64,000 nt of DNA from Halonatronomonas sp964558325 (GTDB lineage: Bacteria; Bacillota; Halanaerobiia; Halanaerobiales; Halarsenatibacteraceae). The DNA is taken from positions 55,283 through 119,282 of the forward strand of contig CAZLCX010000005.1 in the NCBI GenBank assembly GCA_964558325.1. Reading direction: 5' to 3'. Shown piece after piece: positions 35,980-44,352 of the stretch. A program made the position numbers and the translations under genes. Within the stretch, counting starts at the first letter, position 1, and each line of letters opens with the position of its first letter. Under the pieces are notes generated by a model. The model did not search any database, had not been told where the DNA came from, and saw only the letters and a list, made by a program, of their open reading frames with translations.

Positions 35980-36008
35980 TTGCAAGAATACAAAAAAAAT
36001 GATATATT
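35980..36008 (+). promoter_or_regulatory. Candidate promoter of the BMP-type ABC transporter operon
   Basis: TTGCAA at 35980-35985, a 17-base spacer and TATATT at 36003-36008, about 48 bases before the TTG start. A TATAAT at 36009-36014 overlaps but has a poor spacing to that -35. Confidence 0.6.
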
Positions 36009-36055
36009 TATAATGGAATTGATTGATGATTTAAAATAATAAGGGGGTTTTAATT

Positions 36056-37165
36056 TTGAGTAAAAAATTAATTAGTATTTCAATTGTTTTCAGTTTTATA
36101 ATGATAGCGGCATTTTCTGGTTTTGGCCAGGTTGCAGAAGCAGATGACAATGGTTCTGATGTTCGAGTAGGTATTGTCCTATCGACAGGAGGACTTGGGG
36201 ACCTTTCATTTAATGATGCAGCTTACAGAGGTTTGGAGAGAGCAGAAGAAGAATTAGGAATAGAATTTGATTATATCGAGCCTGCTGATACTGCTGAAGA
36301 TGAAACTTCTTTAAGAAGATTTGCTTCTAGAGATTATGATTTGGTTATTGGAGTAGGTTTCCAGATGGCGGATACTCTTGAAACAGTTGCCCAGGAATAT
36401 CCTGATGTAAATTTTGCCCATGTGGATCAGGACTTTGGAGATGATATCTTAGATAATGTTGTATCTCTAAACTTTGCTGAGTGGGAAGGTTCTTTCCTTT
36501 CAGGTGCCCTTGCAGCATTAGTTAGTGAGACTGATGTTATAGGTTATGTTGGTGGAGTTGATTCTTCATTGATTCAGCGGTTTGAAGGTGGTTATTATCA
36601 GGGAGCAAAATATATAAATCCTGATATAGAAATTAAAAGAAGATACGCAGATTCTTTTGGTGATCCAGCTAGAGGTCGTGAAATAGCACTTGGTATGATT
36701 GATGATGATGCAGATGTTATTTATCATGCTGCTGGTGGTACAGGTACAGGCGTATTTCAGGCTGCAGAAGAAGAAGATATCTATGCTATTGGTGTAGATT
36801 CTAATCAGAATTATATTGCCCCAGGATATGTAATTGCCAGTATGCTAAAGAAAGTTGACAATGCAGTTTTTGAGATAGTTAAATCTGTTGATGAAGGAAC
36901 TTATGAGGGTGGACAAAATCAATATTTTACCCTTGAAGATGGGGGTATTGGTCTTACAAGTTTGACTGAAATTGGTCAACCTGTTTTAGATGCAAAAGAG
37001 GCTGGTGAAATAGATGATGAAGAATTAGAAACTATTAGAACTATGAAAGAAGAAGTTACTGCCCCACATGCTGATAGAATTGAAGAAATTAGGGAAGGAA
37101 TTATCAGTGGTGAAATAGAGGTAGAAAATTGGGGAGAAACAGGCAGACCTGATGATTTAGAATAA
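36056..37165 (+). CDS. BMP family ABC transporter substrate-binding protein
   Basis: 369 residues of the basic-membrane-protein (PnrA/Med) family, which bind purine nucleosides or related compounds. A signal peptide is followed by RVGIVLSTGGLGDLSFNDAAYRGLERA, the standard start of mature BMP proteins; GVGFQMADTL, GYVGGVD and IYHAAGGTGTGVFQAA follow. The cleavage region (GQVAEADDN) has no lipobox cysteine, unlike most Gram-positive members, so it is probably a soluble periplasmic protein. The start is TTG 36056, 8 bases after AAGGGGG. The mature protein is very acidic. It is followed by its own ATPase and two permeases. Confidence 0.93.
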   Translation: MSKKLISISIVFSFIMIAAFSGFGQVAEADDNGSDVRVGIVLSTGGLGDLSFNDAAYRGLERAEEELGIEFDYIEPADTAEDETSLRRFASRDYDLVIGVGFQMADTLETVAQEYPDVNFAHVDQDFGDDILDNVVSLNFAEWEGSFLSGALAALVSETDVIGYVGGVDSSLIQRFEGGYYQGAKYINPDIEIKRRYADSFGDPARGREIALGMIDDDADVIYHAAGGTGTGVFQAAEEEDIYAIGVDSNQNYIAPGYVIASMLKKVDNAVFEIVKSVDEGTYEGGQNQYFTLEDGGIGLTSLTEIGQPVLDAKEAGEIDDEELETIRTMKEEVTAPHADRIEEIREGIISGEIEVENWGETGRPDDLE

Positions 37166-37196
37166 ATTATTTAAATTATAGTATTTAAATTTAGGG

Positions 37197-37224
37197 AGGC
37201 TCTGCTGATTTTTGCAGAGCCTCT
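37197..37224 (+). terminator. Intercistronic hairpin between BMP binding-protein and ATPase genes
   Basis: A perfect 10-bp stem (GAGGCTCTGC/GCAGAGCCTC) with an 8-base loop. The 3' tail is only mildly T-rich, so it more likely protects or attenuates the message than stops it, giving more binding protein than ATPase. Confidence 0.65.
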
Positions 37225-37258
37225 ATTAAATTGTAAATAATTCCAGGGAGGAATAAAA

Positions 37259-38803
37259 ATGGCCAGGGAAGATAATTATATTTTAGATATGCAAAATATA
37301 ACTAAAATATTTCCAGGTGTTAAAGCAAATGATAATGTAAATTTATCTATCAAAAAAGGAGAAATTCATGCATTGGTTGGAGAAAATGGTGCTGGAAAAA
37401 CTACTTTAATGAAGATTTTGTATGGTCTTTATGAACAAGATGGGGGAGAAGTTTTTTATAAAGGGGAAAAAGCTAAGATTAATGAACCCCAGGATGCAAT
37501 AGACTTAGGGATAGGGATGGTTCATCAGCACTTTATGCTGGTTGATCCTCTGACAGTTACTGAAAATATTATTTTAGGGAATGAACCTAGAAATGGAATA
37601 ACTATTAATAAATCTCAAGCTAAAAAAGAAGTTGAGGAGATTTCAGATAAATATGGCCTTTATGTAGACCCTGAGGCAAAAATTCTTGATATATCTGTTG
37701 GTATGCAGCAGAGGGTAGAAATTATTAAAACTTTATATAGGGGCGCAGATTTATTGATTTTTGATGAACCAACAGCAGTTTTAACTCCACAGGAAATCGA
37801 TGAATTATTTGAAATTTTTAGATCTTTAAAAGAACAGGGTAAAACAATTATATTTATTACACATAAATTAAAAGAAGTTAATGAAATTTCTGATAGGATT
37901 ACTGTTTTGCGCTCTGGTAAAAGTATAGACACTGTGAATACAGAAAATGTTACTGAAGAAGATATTGCTGAATTAATGGTAGGTCGCCCTGTTCTCTTAA
38001 AGGTCAAAAAAGATAAAGCTAAACCAGGTGAAGAATTTTTCCGAATTGAAGACTTAAAAGTGAAAGATAATAGAGGTATTATAGCTGTAAATGGAATTTC
38101 TCTTTCTATTAAAAAAGGTGAGATTTTAGGAATAGCAGGTGTAGAAGGGAATGGGCAGTCAGAACTCATTGAAGCTATAACGGGACTTCGCAAAATTGAG
38201 TCTGGCCAGGTAATAATAAATGGAATAGATTCATCAAATTTTAATGCCGAGGAAATTAAAAGAGAAAAAGTTGCACATATTCCAGAAGACAGGCAGAAAA
38301 GAGGGCTTGTTATAGATTTTGACTTACAGGAAAATATGATCCTGGGTTATCATAAACTTGAGCCTTTTTCAAAAAGTGGAATCATGAATTATGATTATAT
38401 TAGAGATTATACCCAGGATTTATTAGAAGAGTTTGATGTTCGTGGTGGAGGTGTTACCACAGAAGCAAAGAGTTTATCAGGTGGTAATCAGCAAAAATTA
38501 ATTGTTGCCAGAGAATTTTCCCATGACCCTGAATTACTTATTGCTTCTCAACCAACAAGAGGTATCGATGTTGGTTCAATTGAATTCATCCACAAACAAA
38601 TAATCGATAGAAGAGATAATGGCGCTGCAGTTTTATTAGTCACTGCAGAATTAGGTGAAGTTTTATCTCTAAGTGATAGAATTGCAGTTATTTTTGAAGG
38701 TGAAATTGTTGATATTTTAGATTCAGAAGATGCTGATGAAAGAAAATTAGGTAATTTAATGACAGGTTCTGAAATTGATGCAGGGGGTGAATCAGGTGAA
38801 TAA
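37259..38803 (+). CDS. ABC transporter ATP-binding protein, BMP/nucleoside type (two ABC domains)
   Basis: 514 residues with two tandem nucleotide-binding domains, as in the NupO/YufO and sugar RbsA-like families. First Walker A GENGAGKTT near residue 41-49, first signature DISVGMQQRVEI and Walker B LLIFDEPTAVLTPQE; the second domain has a degenerate Walker A (GVEGNGQSEL), LSGGNQQKLIVARE and a Walker B-like LLIASQPTRGIDVGS. One of the two ATP sites may be non-catalytic, which is normal for this family. The ATG at 37259 has GGGAGG upstream; the end overlaps the first permease by 8 bases. Confidence 0.94.
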   Translation: MAREDNYILDMQNITKIFPGVKANDNVNLSIKKGEIHALVGENGAGKTTLMKILYGLYEQDGGEVFYKGEKAKINEPQDAIDLGIGMVHQHFMLVDPLTVTENIILGNEPRNGITINKSQAKKEVEEISDKYGLYVDPEAKILDISVGMQQRVEIIKTLYRGADLLIFDEPTAVLTPQEIDELFEIFRSLKEQGKTIIFITHKLKEVNEISDRITVLRSGKSIDTVNTENVTEEDIAELMVGRPVLLKVKKDKAKPGEEFFRIEDLKVKDNRGIIAVNGISLSIKKGEILGIAGVEGNGQSELIEAITGLRKIESGQVIINGIDSSNFNAEEIKREKVAHIPEDRQKRGLVIDFDLQENMILGYHKLEPFSKSGIMNYDYIRDYTQDLLEEFDVRGGGVTTEAKSLSGGNQQKLIVAREFSHDPELLIASQPTRGIDVGSIEFIHKQIIDRRDNGAAVLLVTAELGEVLSLSDRIAVIFEGEIVDILDSEDADERKLGNLMTGSEIDAGGESGE

Positions 38804-39908
38804 TAAATTTGAAAATTTGAGATCTTTATTACTTAATTTAGGGATATCATTACTTTCTATTATTATTGCTTTAATATTTGGTATGTTTTTTGTTTTATTA
38901 ACAGAGGAGTCTCCTGCTACTGCTTATGAAGCCCTTTATTTTGGAGCATTCGGTAATTTTGGGAATATTTTAAATACACTCTGGCGTTCAACACCGTTAA
39001 TTTTAACAGGGATGGCATTTGCAATTCCTTTTCGTGGCGGTTTAATTAATATTGGTGCTGAAGGACAATTTGTAATAGGAGGCTTTGCTGCAGGATTTGT
39101 AGGATTTTATTTTACCTCTTTACCAGGCTTTGTCCATTTGCCCCTTGCTATTTTAGCCGGGGTTTTAGCTGGAGCTCTCTGGGCAGGTTTATCTGGCTGG
39201 TTAAAGGCAAAGATGGATGTTAATGAAGTAATTTCTACTATAATGTTAAATTATATTGCAATTGCCTTAACTATTAAATATGGCATTAATAGATTAAGAA
39301 CCTCTTCTCGGATGGCAACCCCTGAGATTATGGATTCTGCTAAATTAATAAGATTTAAAGATATGGCAGATAGTAATTTTTGGTCTAGTTTACCTTTTGT
39401 AGAGTTATTTGCAGACCCGGCCATTAGATTACATCTTAATTTTATTTTTACTTTAATTATAGCTGTAATACTCTGGTATGTATTATTTAAAACAAGTATT
39501 GGTTATGAGTTTAGAGCCGTGGGTTTAAACCCTGATGCTGCAGAATATGGTGGCATTAATGCCAATAAAACTATTATATATACTATGTTAATTGGCGGTG
39601 CTGTTGCTGGTTTAGGTGGGGCTGGTGAAGCTTTAGGTACTCATTTGAGTTTTATCCAGGGTATGGATGCAGGTTATGGTTTTACCGGTATAGCTGTTGG
39701 TTTAATCGGTCAGACCCATCCAATAGGAGTAATTTTTGGTGGGTTACTTTTTGGTGCATTAAATCAGGGCGGCTTAGAAATGCAGTTTGCTGGAGTGCCT
39801 TCTGAGATAGTTAATATTATTCAGGCACTTGTTATTTTCTTTATTGCCAGTCTACAGATCATTAAAGTTTATCTTAAAAACAGGAAAGAAAAAGAGGGTG
39901 TTGAATAA
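38796..39908 (+). CDS. ABC transporter permease, BMP/nucleoside type (first)
   Basis: 370 residues with about nine to ten hydrophobic segments, BPD_transp_2 family. The INIGAEGQFVIGGFAAGF, NEVISTIMLNYIA and GLGGAGEALG motifs and FTGIAVGLIGQTHPIGVIFGGLLFGAL are typical of the larger permease of nucleoside BMP systems (NupP/YufP). I choose GTG 38796, 5 bases after AGGGGGTGA, overlapping the ATPase gene; ATG or TTG further upstream (38778, 38775) would lengthen the overlap. Confidence 0.92.
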   Translation: MNNKFENLRSLLLNLGISLLSIIIALIFGMFFVLLTEESPATAYEALYFGAFGNFGNILNTLWRSTPLILTGMAFAIPFRGGLINIGAEGQFVIGGFAAGFVGFYFTSLPGFVHLPLAILAGVLAGALWAGLSGWLKAKMDVNEVISTIMLNYIAIALTIKYGINRLRTSSRMATPEIMDSAKLIRFKDMADSNFWSSLPFVELFADPAIRLHLNFIFTLIIAVILWYVLFKTSIGYEFRAVGLNPDAAEYGGINANKTIIYTMLIGGAVAGLGGAGEALGTHLSFIQGMDAGYGFTGIAVGLIGQTHPIGVIFGGLLFGALNQGGLEMQFAGVPSEIVNIIQALVIFFIASLQIIKVYLKNRKEKEGVE

Positions 39909-40807
39909 TGGAGTCTTTATTAGAAATAATCTCACTTTCTCTTATTTTATCAAGTTTTAGATTTGCAACCCCATTAATTCTGGCTGCACTAGGAGGAATT
40001 TTTTCTGAAAAATCTGGAGTTATTAATATTGCATTAGAAGGTATAATGTTATTCGGAGCGTTTGCAGCAGTTTTAGGGAGTGGACTAACTAGTAATCCCT
40101 GGATAGGAGTAGTTTATGCGATAGTTGCCGGTGTTATTTTTGCAGCAATTTTAGCTATCGTTAGTATTGTATTTAAAGCAGACCAGATTGTAGTTGCCAC
40201 TGGAATAAATATTTTTGCATCTGGATTAACAATCTTTTTGTTGCAGATTTTCTTTGACGTTAAAGGTACTTCCCCTCAGGTAATGAGATTACCATTTATG
40301 AGAATTTTTAATGTCCGTTTTAGTGTCTTAACATATGTTTCTTTGATTTTAGTTCCAATAGTTTATTATTTTTTCTATAAAACACACTGGGGTTTAAGAA
40401 TTAGGTCTATTGGTGAACACCCAGCTGCAGCTGACTCCCTGGGGATTAATGTTAATCGCTGGAGATTTATCTGCGTTTTAATAAGTGGTGCATTGGCCGG
40501 TCTTGCTGGGGCTCATTTATCTATTGGTGACGGGAATGCTTTTGTAAGAGAGATGTCAGCTGGAAGAGGTTTTATTGCTTTAGCTGCGATGATATTTGGG
40601 AAATGGCATCCAGTAGGGGCTTTGGGAGCAGCAATGTTATTTGGTTTTGCAGAGGCTATTGCTGTTCGAGTAGATATTGCTTTTATTCCATCTGAATTAA
40701 TTAGCTCAATCCCATATGTTTTAACTATTGTAGTTTTAGCTGGATTTATTGGAAAGGCTAATCCACCTAAGGCTAGTGGAAAACCATATGATAAAGGTGG
40801 AAGTTAA
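39908..40807 (+). CDS. ABC transporter permease, BMP/nucleoside type (second)
   Basis: 299 residues, about eight hydrophobic segments. It has the family features ATPLILAALGGIFSEKSGVINIALEGIMLFGAF, GLAGAHLSIGDGNAFVREMSAGRGFIALAAMIFGKWHPVGALGAAMLFG, matching the shorter permease (NupQ/YufQ). Its start overlaps the previous stop by one base (TAATG). It closes the four-gene transporter and is followed by a hairpin at 40829. Confidence 0.93.
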   Translation: MESLLEIISLSLILSSFRFATPLILAALGGIFSEKSGVINIALEGIMLFGAFAAVLGSGLTSNPWIGVVYAIVAGVIFAAILAIVSIVFKADQIVVATGINIFASGLTIFLLQIFFDVKGTSPQVMRLPFMRIFNVRFSVLTYVSLILVPIVYYFFYKTHWGLRIRSIGEHPAAADSLGINVNRWRFICVLISGALAGLAGAHLSIGDGNAFVREMSAGRGFIALAAMIFGKWHPVGALGAAMLFGFAEAIAVRVDIAFIPSELISSIPYVLTIVVLAGFIGKANPPKASGKPYDKGGS

Positions 40808-40828
40808 AAAATAATATTTATGATAGTG

Positions 40829-40853
40829 TAGCTGGCAATTTACTTGCCGGCTA
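40829..40853 (+). terminator. Hairpin after the BMP transporter operon (probable partial terminator)
   Basis: A 10-bp stem (TAGCTGGCAA/TTGCCGGCTA, one G-U) with a TTTAC loop and a TCTATATATTT tail. The weak tail and lack of a clear promoter before the next gene leave read-through possible. Confidence 0.6.
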
Positions 40854-40880
40854 TCTATATATTTCAGGAGGATAGATTAA

Positions 40881-42119
40881 ATGCTGCCACTAATAGGAGT
40901 AATTATTTCATTTTTTACTATAGTAATTTTGCTGTCAATGAAAAAGAGCCTTGGGGTTGCAATGTTTGTGGGCTCATTAATTGTAGGTTTTAGCTCAACT
41001 AATAATTTAACTGAGAATTTTAACAGTCTGCTGCCTACATTTATTAAAGGAATTTTAGATCCAATAGCTTTAGAGCTGATTATCCTGGTAAGTCTTGTTG
41101 CTGTTTTTGGTTTTTTAATGAAAGAACTAAAATTATTAGATGACTTAATAAAAGTTTCAAGATATTATCTGAGCAGTATTTTTTTTATAATTACTGTTAT
41201 TCCCTCTATGATAGGGGTTCTACCAATGCCAGGAGGAGCAGTATTTTCTGCTCCAATTATTGAGCCGATTGGGAATCAGATGGAGATGTCCAGTGCTAGA
41301 ATTACCTCTCTAAATATATATTATCGACATCTCTGGTATTTTGTTTTTCCCTATATGCCAAGTATGATAATTGCCTCATCTTTATCTGAAATTAATGTAA
41401 TGACAATTGCCTTGATGCATATTCCAATTGTGATAATTATGATAACAATTGGCTGGTTATATTTTAATAATGATAAAAAGAAAGTTATCCAGAATCAGAT
41501 ATATAAAGAGGCTGAAAATGAAGAGGTTAATCTAATGGATGCAGTTAAAGTTTTGCTGCCCTTTGTAATTGTCCTTATTCCACCTTTGATATTTGATATG
41601 AGTTTTGTATATCCTTTAATTTTGGCGATTATATATATTATATTGCTTAGAAGGGATTTATTTGAATGGCAATATATATTGGCTGGAATGAACCTGCAAT
41701 TAACAGTCGGGGTGGCTGGAATTATGATCTTTAAGGCATTTATTGAAGGTTCAGAGGGAGTAATGATTCTGACTGACCTTTTAATTAATTTTGGAATACC
41801 ATTATTCCTGCTGGCATTAGTTATACCATTTGTTGCTGGTCTCCTTACAGGGAACCATACCGGGGCAATTGGGATATCATATCCAATTTTGTTATCTTTA
41901 TTTAATGACAGTTCCATGTATTTGCTCTGGCATATGATAATATTTTCTAGCAGTTATTTTGGCTATGTTCTATCACCCTTTCATCTCTGTAATCTGATGA
42001 CAGTTAAATACTTCAATATTTCCCTGGATAAGTATTATAGAGAAATGATTGTTCCATTTGCTGGCACTGCTGCAGGTATCTTTTTGCTCTCGATTATATA
42101 TTATTTTACCATAATCTAG
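40881..42119 (+). CDS. DUF401 family membrane transporter-like protein
   Basis: 412 residues, almost wholly hydrophobic, about ten to twelve segments. SLVAVFGFLMKELKLLDDL, PSMIGVLPMPGGAVFSAPII near residues 110-129 and RHLWYFVFPYMPSMIIASSL match the DUF401 group, distantly related to GntP/dicarboxylate-type carriers. No substrate is known. It has AGGAGG upstream and precedes the MFS gene by 24 bases, so it is probably the first gene of a run that ends with ndk. A role in exporting or importing a carbohydrate-related acid is only speculation. Confidence 0.82.
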   Translation: MLPLIGVIISFFTIVILLSMKKSLGVAMFVGSLIVGFSSTNNLTENFNSLLPTFIKGILDPIALELIILVSLVAVFGFLMKELKLLDDLIKVSRYYLSSIFFIITVIPSMIGVLPMPGGAVFSAPIIEPIGNQMEMSSARITSLNIYYRHLWYFVFPYMPSMIIASSLSEINVMTIALMHIPIVIIMITIGWLYFNNDKKKVIQNQIYKEAENEEVNLMDAVKVLLPFVIVLIPPLIFDMSFVYPLILAIIYIILLRRDLFEWQYILAGMNLQLTVGVAGIMIFKAFIEGSEGVMILTDLLINFGIPLFLLALVIPFVAGLLTGNHTGAIGISYPILLSLFNDSSMYLLWHMIIFSSSYFGYVLSPFHLCNLMTVKYFNISLDKYYREMIVPFAGTAAGIFLLSIIYYFTII

Positions 42120-42143
42120 ATTTGCTAGGGGTTGCATAATGTA

Positions 42144-43358
42144 ATGGACAGAAAACAGCAAGCAAAAATTGACTGGAATTATTTATTCTTATTATCGACT
42201 GCTTATTTTGCCACCTCAATTAATATGCAGGGGATTCAGGCTTTAATGCCCTTTATTCAGAGTGACTTTGAGTTAAGTAGAACTCAGGCAGGTTTATACT
42301 CAACATTCTTTTTTATCTCTGCGACAATTGCAGCTGTATTTAGCGGCAAGATAGTTGATAATTATGGGGCCAGAAGTGGAATGCTGATAGGTGTATTCAG
42401 TGTCGGGGGAATGATGTTCTTACATAGTTTTGCCCCTGTTTATACTGTTTTGTTGATTTTAGGATTAATCTGTGGTTTTGGTTTCAGTATTGTTACCCCT
42501 TCTGTAAATAAAGCGATTATTGAAGGTGTTCATTATTCAAAACGGGCTATTTCCATGGGAATAATGCAATCAGGTGGTGGAATAGGTGGTTTTGCAGGAG
42601 CTACCTTGCTGCCAATCTTTGCAGAAGAGTTTGGCTGGCGGCGGGCAATAGGGTTTTCAGGTCTTACAGCAATTGTAGTTGGAATTGTGATAGTAATTTT
42701 CTTAAGTGATAGAAGGCAAAATGCTGAGGCTAAAGATATATCATTTTTTAAGAAGATTAAGGAGCTTTTAGCTGATAAGCATTTATTTCTTTTATGTCTC
42801 CTTGGCTTTGGTTTTGGGACGGCAATAGGAGCGATTCCAGCTCATTTTGCCCTTTATTTAACGCTGGATTTAGGTTTTAGCGCAACTCTGGCCGGGTTTT
42901 CTCTGGGAGTATTGCAGATAGGAGGAATCTTTGGCAGGCCTTTCTGGGGAATTATGAGTGATAAATTTTTTGGTGGAGATAGGAATCCAGCTCTTAAGCT
43001 CCTGGTAATTATGATCTCATCAATGCTCTTCTTTTTCGGTTTATTTGTCTGGAGGTTTTCTGGTTCCAGATTATTGATAATTCTTTTTTCATTTTTATTA
43101 GGAATGTCTGGCATGGGCTGGATGGGCCTTTACTTTACCTATATTGGCGAGACAGCAGGCTCTGATGATGCCGGGGTAGCAACAGGGCTGGCTCTGATAT
43201 TTTTAAGGACTGGAGTTATATTTAGTCCCCCACTGTTTGGCCTGCTGGCAGATATAACAGATAATTATAATTTAAGTTGGCTGGTTTTAGGTGGTATAAT
43301 ATTATTAATTAGTCTTATTTACTTTTATAAAGTCAATAGGCTTGAATTAGCAAAGTAA
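42144..43358 (+). CDS. MFS transporter
   Basis: 404 residues with about twelve transmembrane segments of the major facilitator superfamily. The loop 2-3 motif is GKIVDNYGARSGMLIG (related to the MFS motif A DRxGRR) and the motif C-like GFGFSIVTPSVNKAI follows. The overall pattern is nearest to the NimT/CynX and oxalate/formate-like groups, but the substrate is not predictable. ATG 42144 is used; an in-frame TTG at 42132 overlaps the AGGGG ribosome site. Only 13 bases separate it from the PfkB-family gene. Confidence 0.9.
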   Translation: MDRKQQAKIDWNYLFLLSTAYFATSINMQGIQALMPFIQSDFELSRTQAGLYSTFFFISATIAAVFSGKIVDNYGARSGMLIGVFSVGGMMFLHSFAPVYTVLLILGLICGFGFSIVTPSVNKAIIEGVHYSKRAISMGIMQSGGGIGGFAGATLLPIFAEEFGWRRAIGFSGLTAIVVGIVIVIFLSDRRQNAEAKDISFFKKIKELLADKHLFLLCLLGFGFGTAIGAIPAHFALYLTLDLGFSATLAGFSLGVLQIGGIFGRPFWGIMSDKFFGGDRNPALKLLVIMISSMLFFFGLFVWRFSGSRLLIILFSFLLGMSGMGWMGLYFTYIGETAGSDDAGVATGLALIFLRTGVIFSPPLFGLLADITDNYNLSWLVLGGIILLISLIYFYKVNRLELAK

Positions 43359-43371
43359 GGGGCTGTTTATA

Positions 43372-44349
43372 TTGAAATTTTATTTAGACAAATCTATTAA
43401 ATTATCAGATTCCCCTGTTGACTTACTGGCAGTTGGTGAAGTCTTGATTGATTTAATTTCCAAAGAGGAGGTCGATTCTTTTCTTGAAGTTAAGTCTTTT
43501 AAGAGATATTTTGGCGGTTCACCGGCTAATATAGCAATGAATCTGGCCAGACTCGGGAAGAAGGCAGCTCTAATCAGTAGGGTGGGATTTGATGGTTTAG
43601 GGGAGTATTTAATTAAAAGGTTAGAAGAAGCTGGAGTAATTACAGATGCTATTTCAGTTGATAGGGATAATAATACAACTGTTATAATGGTAACCAGAAG
43701 TAAAAATTCTCCGAAGTTTATTGCCTATAGAGGGGCAGACAAGTTTATAGATGGTGACAAGATTGAAGATAGAGATATTAGCAAATCTAAAATTATCCAT
43801 TTATCTACCTTTGCTCTATCAGCACCTGAGAGCAGAAGGGCTATAGAAAAAATTATTAATATAGCCAGAGATCAGGGTAAGATAGTAGCCCTGGATCCTA
43901 ATTATCGTCCTCAGTTATGGGAGGGGACAGGAGATGGGATTGAATATATTAAAAATTTGCTGCCAAAGATTGATATTATTAAACCATCCCTTGATGATGC
44001 TGAGGCTTTATTTGGCAGGGGGGATGCAGCCAGTTATCTTAAATCATTCCATGCTAGCGGATGTAAACTGGTGATTTTAACCCAGGGGGCAGATGGCTTA
44101 TTTGTTTCAACTGGAGATGAAATTAAGCATTTTGAATCCCTTGCAAATGAAGTTGTTGATACAACAGGAGCAGGTGATGCTTTCTGGTCTGGTTTTTATG
44201 CAGGGCTTAGCTCAGGTTATAAATTAGAACTTGCTGTCCAATTGGGAAATGCTGTGGCTGCTGAAGTGATTAAAGAGGTTGGGGCGATTGTTGATTTGCC
44301 TGATGAGAAGTCTTTATTTGAGATCTATAACTTAAACAGGGAGGGATGA
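43372..44349 (+). CDS. PfkB family sugar kinase, probable fructokinase
   Basis: 325 residues of ribokinase fold. N-terminal signature FGGSPANIAMNLARLGKKAALISRVG, sugar-contacting GADKFI, and the C-terminal catalytic DTTGAGDAFWSGF with the base Asp. The start is a TTG at 43372, 9 bases after AAGGGG. It is followed after 3 bases by sucrose-phosphate synthase, which makes fructose the most likely substrate: its product fructose-6-phosphate is the acceptor of SPS. This specificity is inferred from context; other sugars remain possible. Confidence 0.88.
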   Translation: MKFYLDKSIKLSDSPVDLLAVGEVLIDLISKEEVDSFLEVKSFKRYFGGSPANIAMNLARLGKKAALISRVGFDGLGEYLIKRLEEAGVITDAISVDRDNNTTVIMVTRSKNSPKFIAYRGADKFIDGDKIEDRDISKSKIIHLSTFALSAPESRRAIEKIINIARDQGKIVALDPNYRPQLWEGTGDGIEYIKNLLPKIDIIKPSLDDAEALFGRGDAASYLKSFHASGCKLVILTQGADGLFVSTGDEIKHFESLANEVVDTTGAGDAFWSGFYAGLSSGYKLELAVQLGNAVAAEVIKEVGAIVDLPDEKSLFEIYNLNREG

Positions 44350-44352
44350 TGT

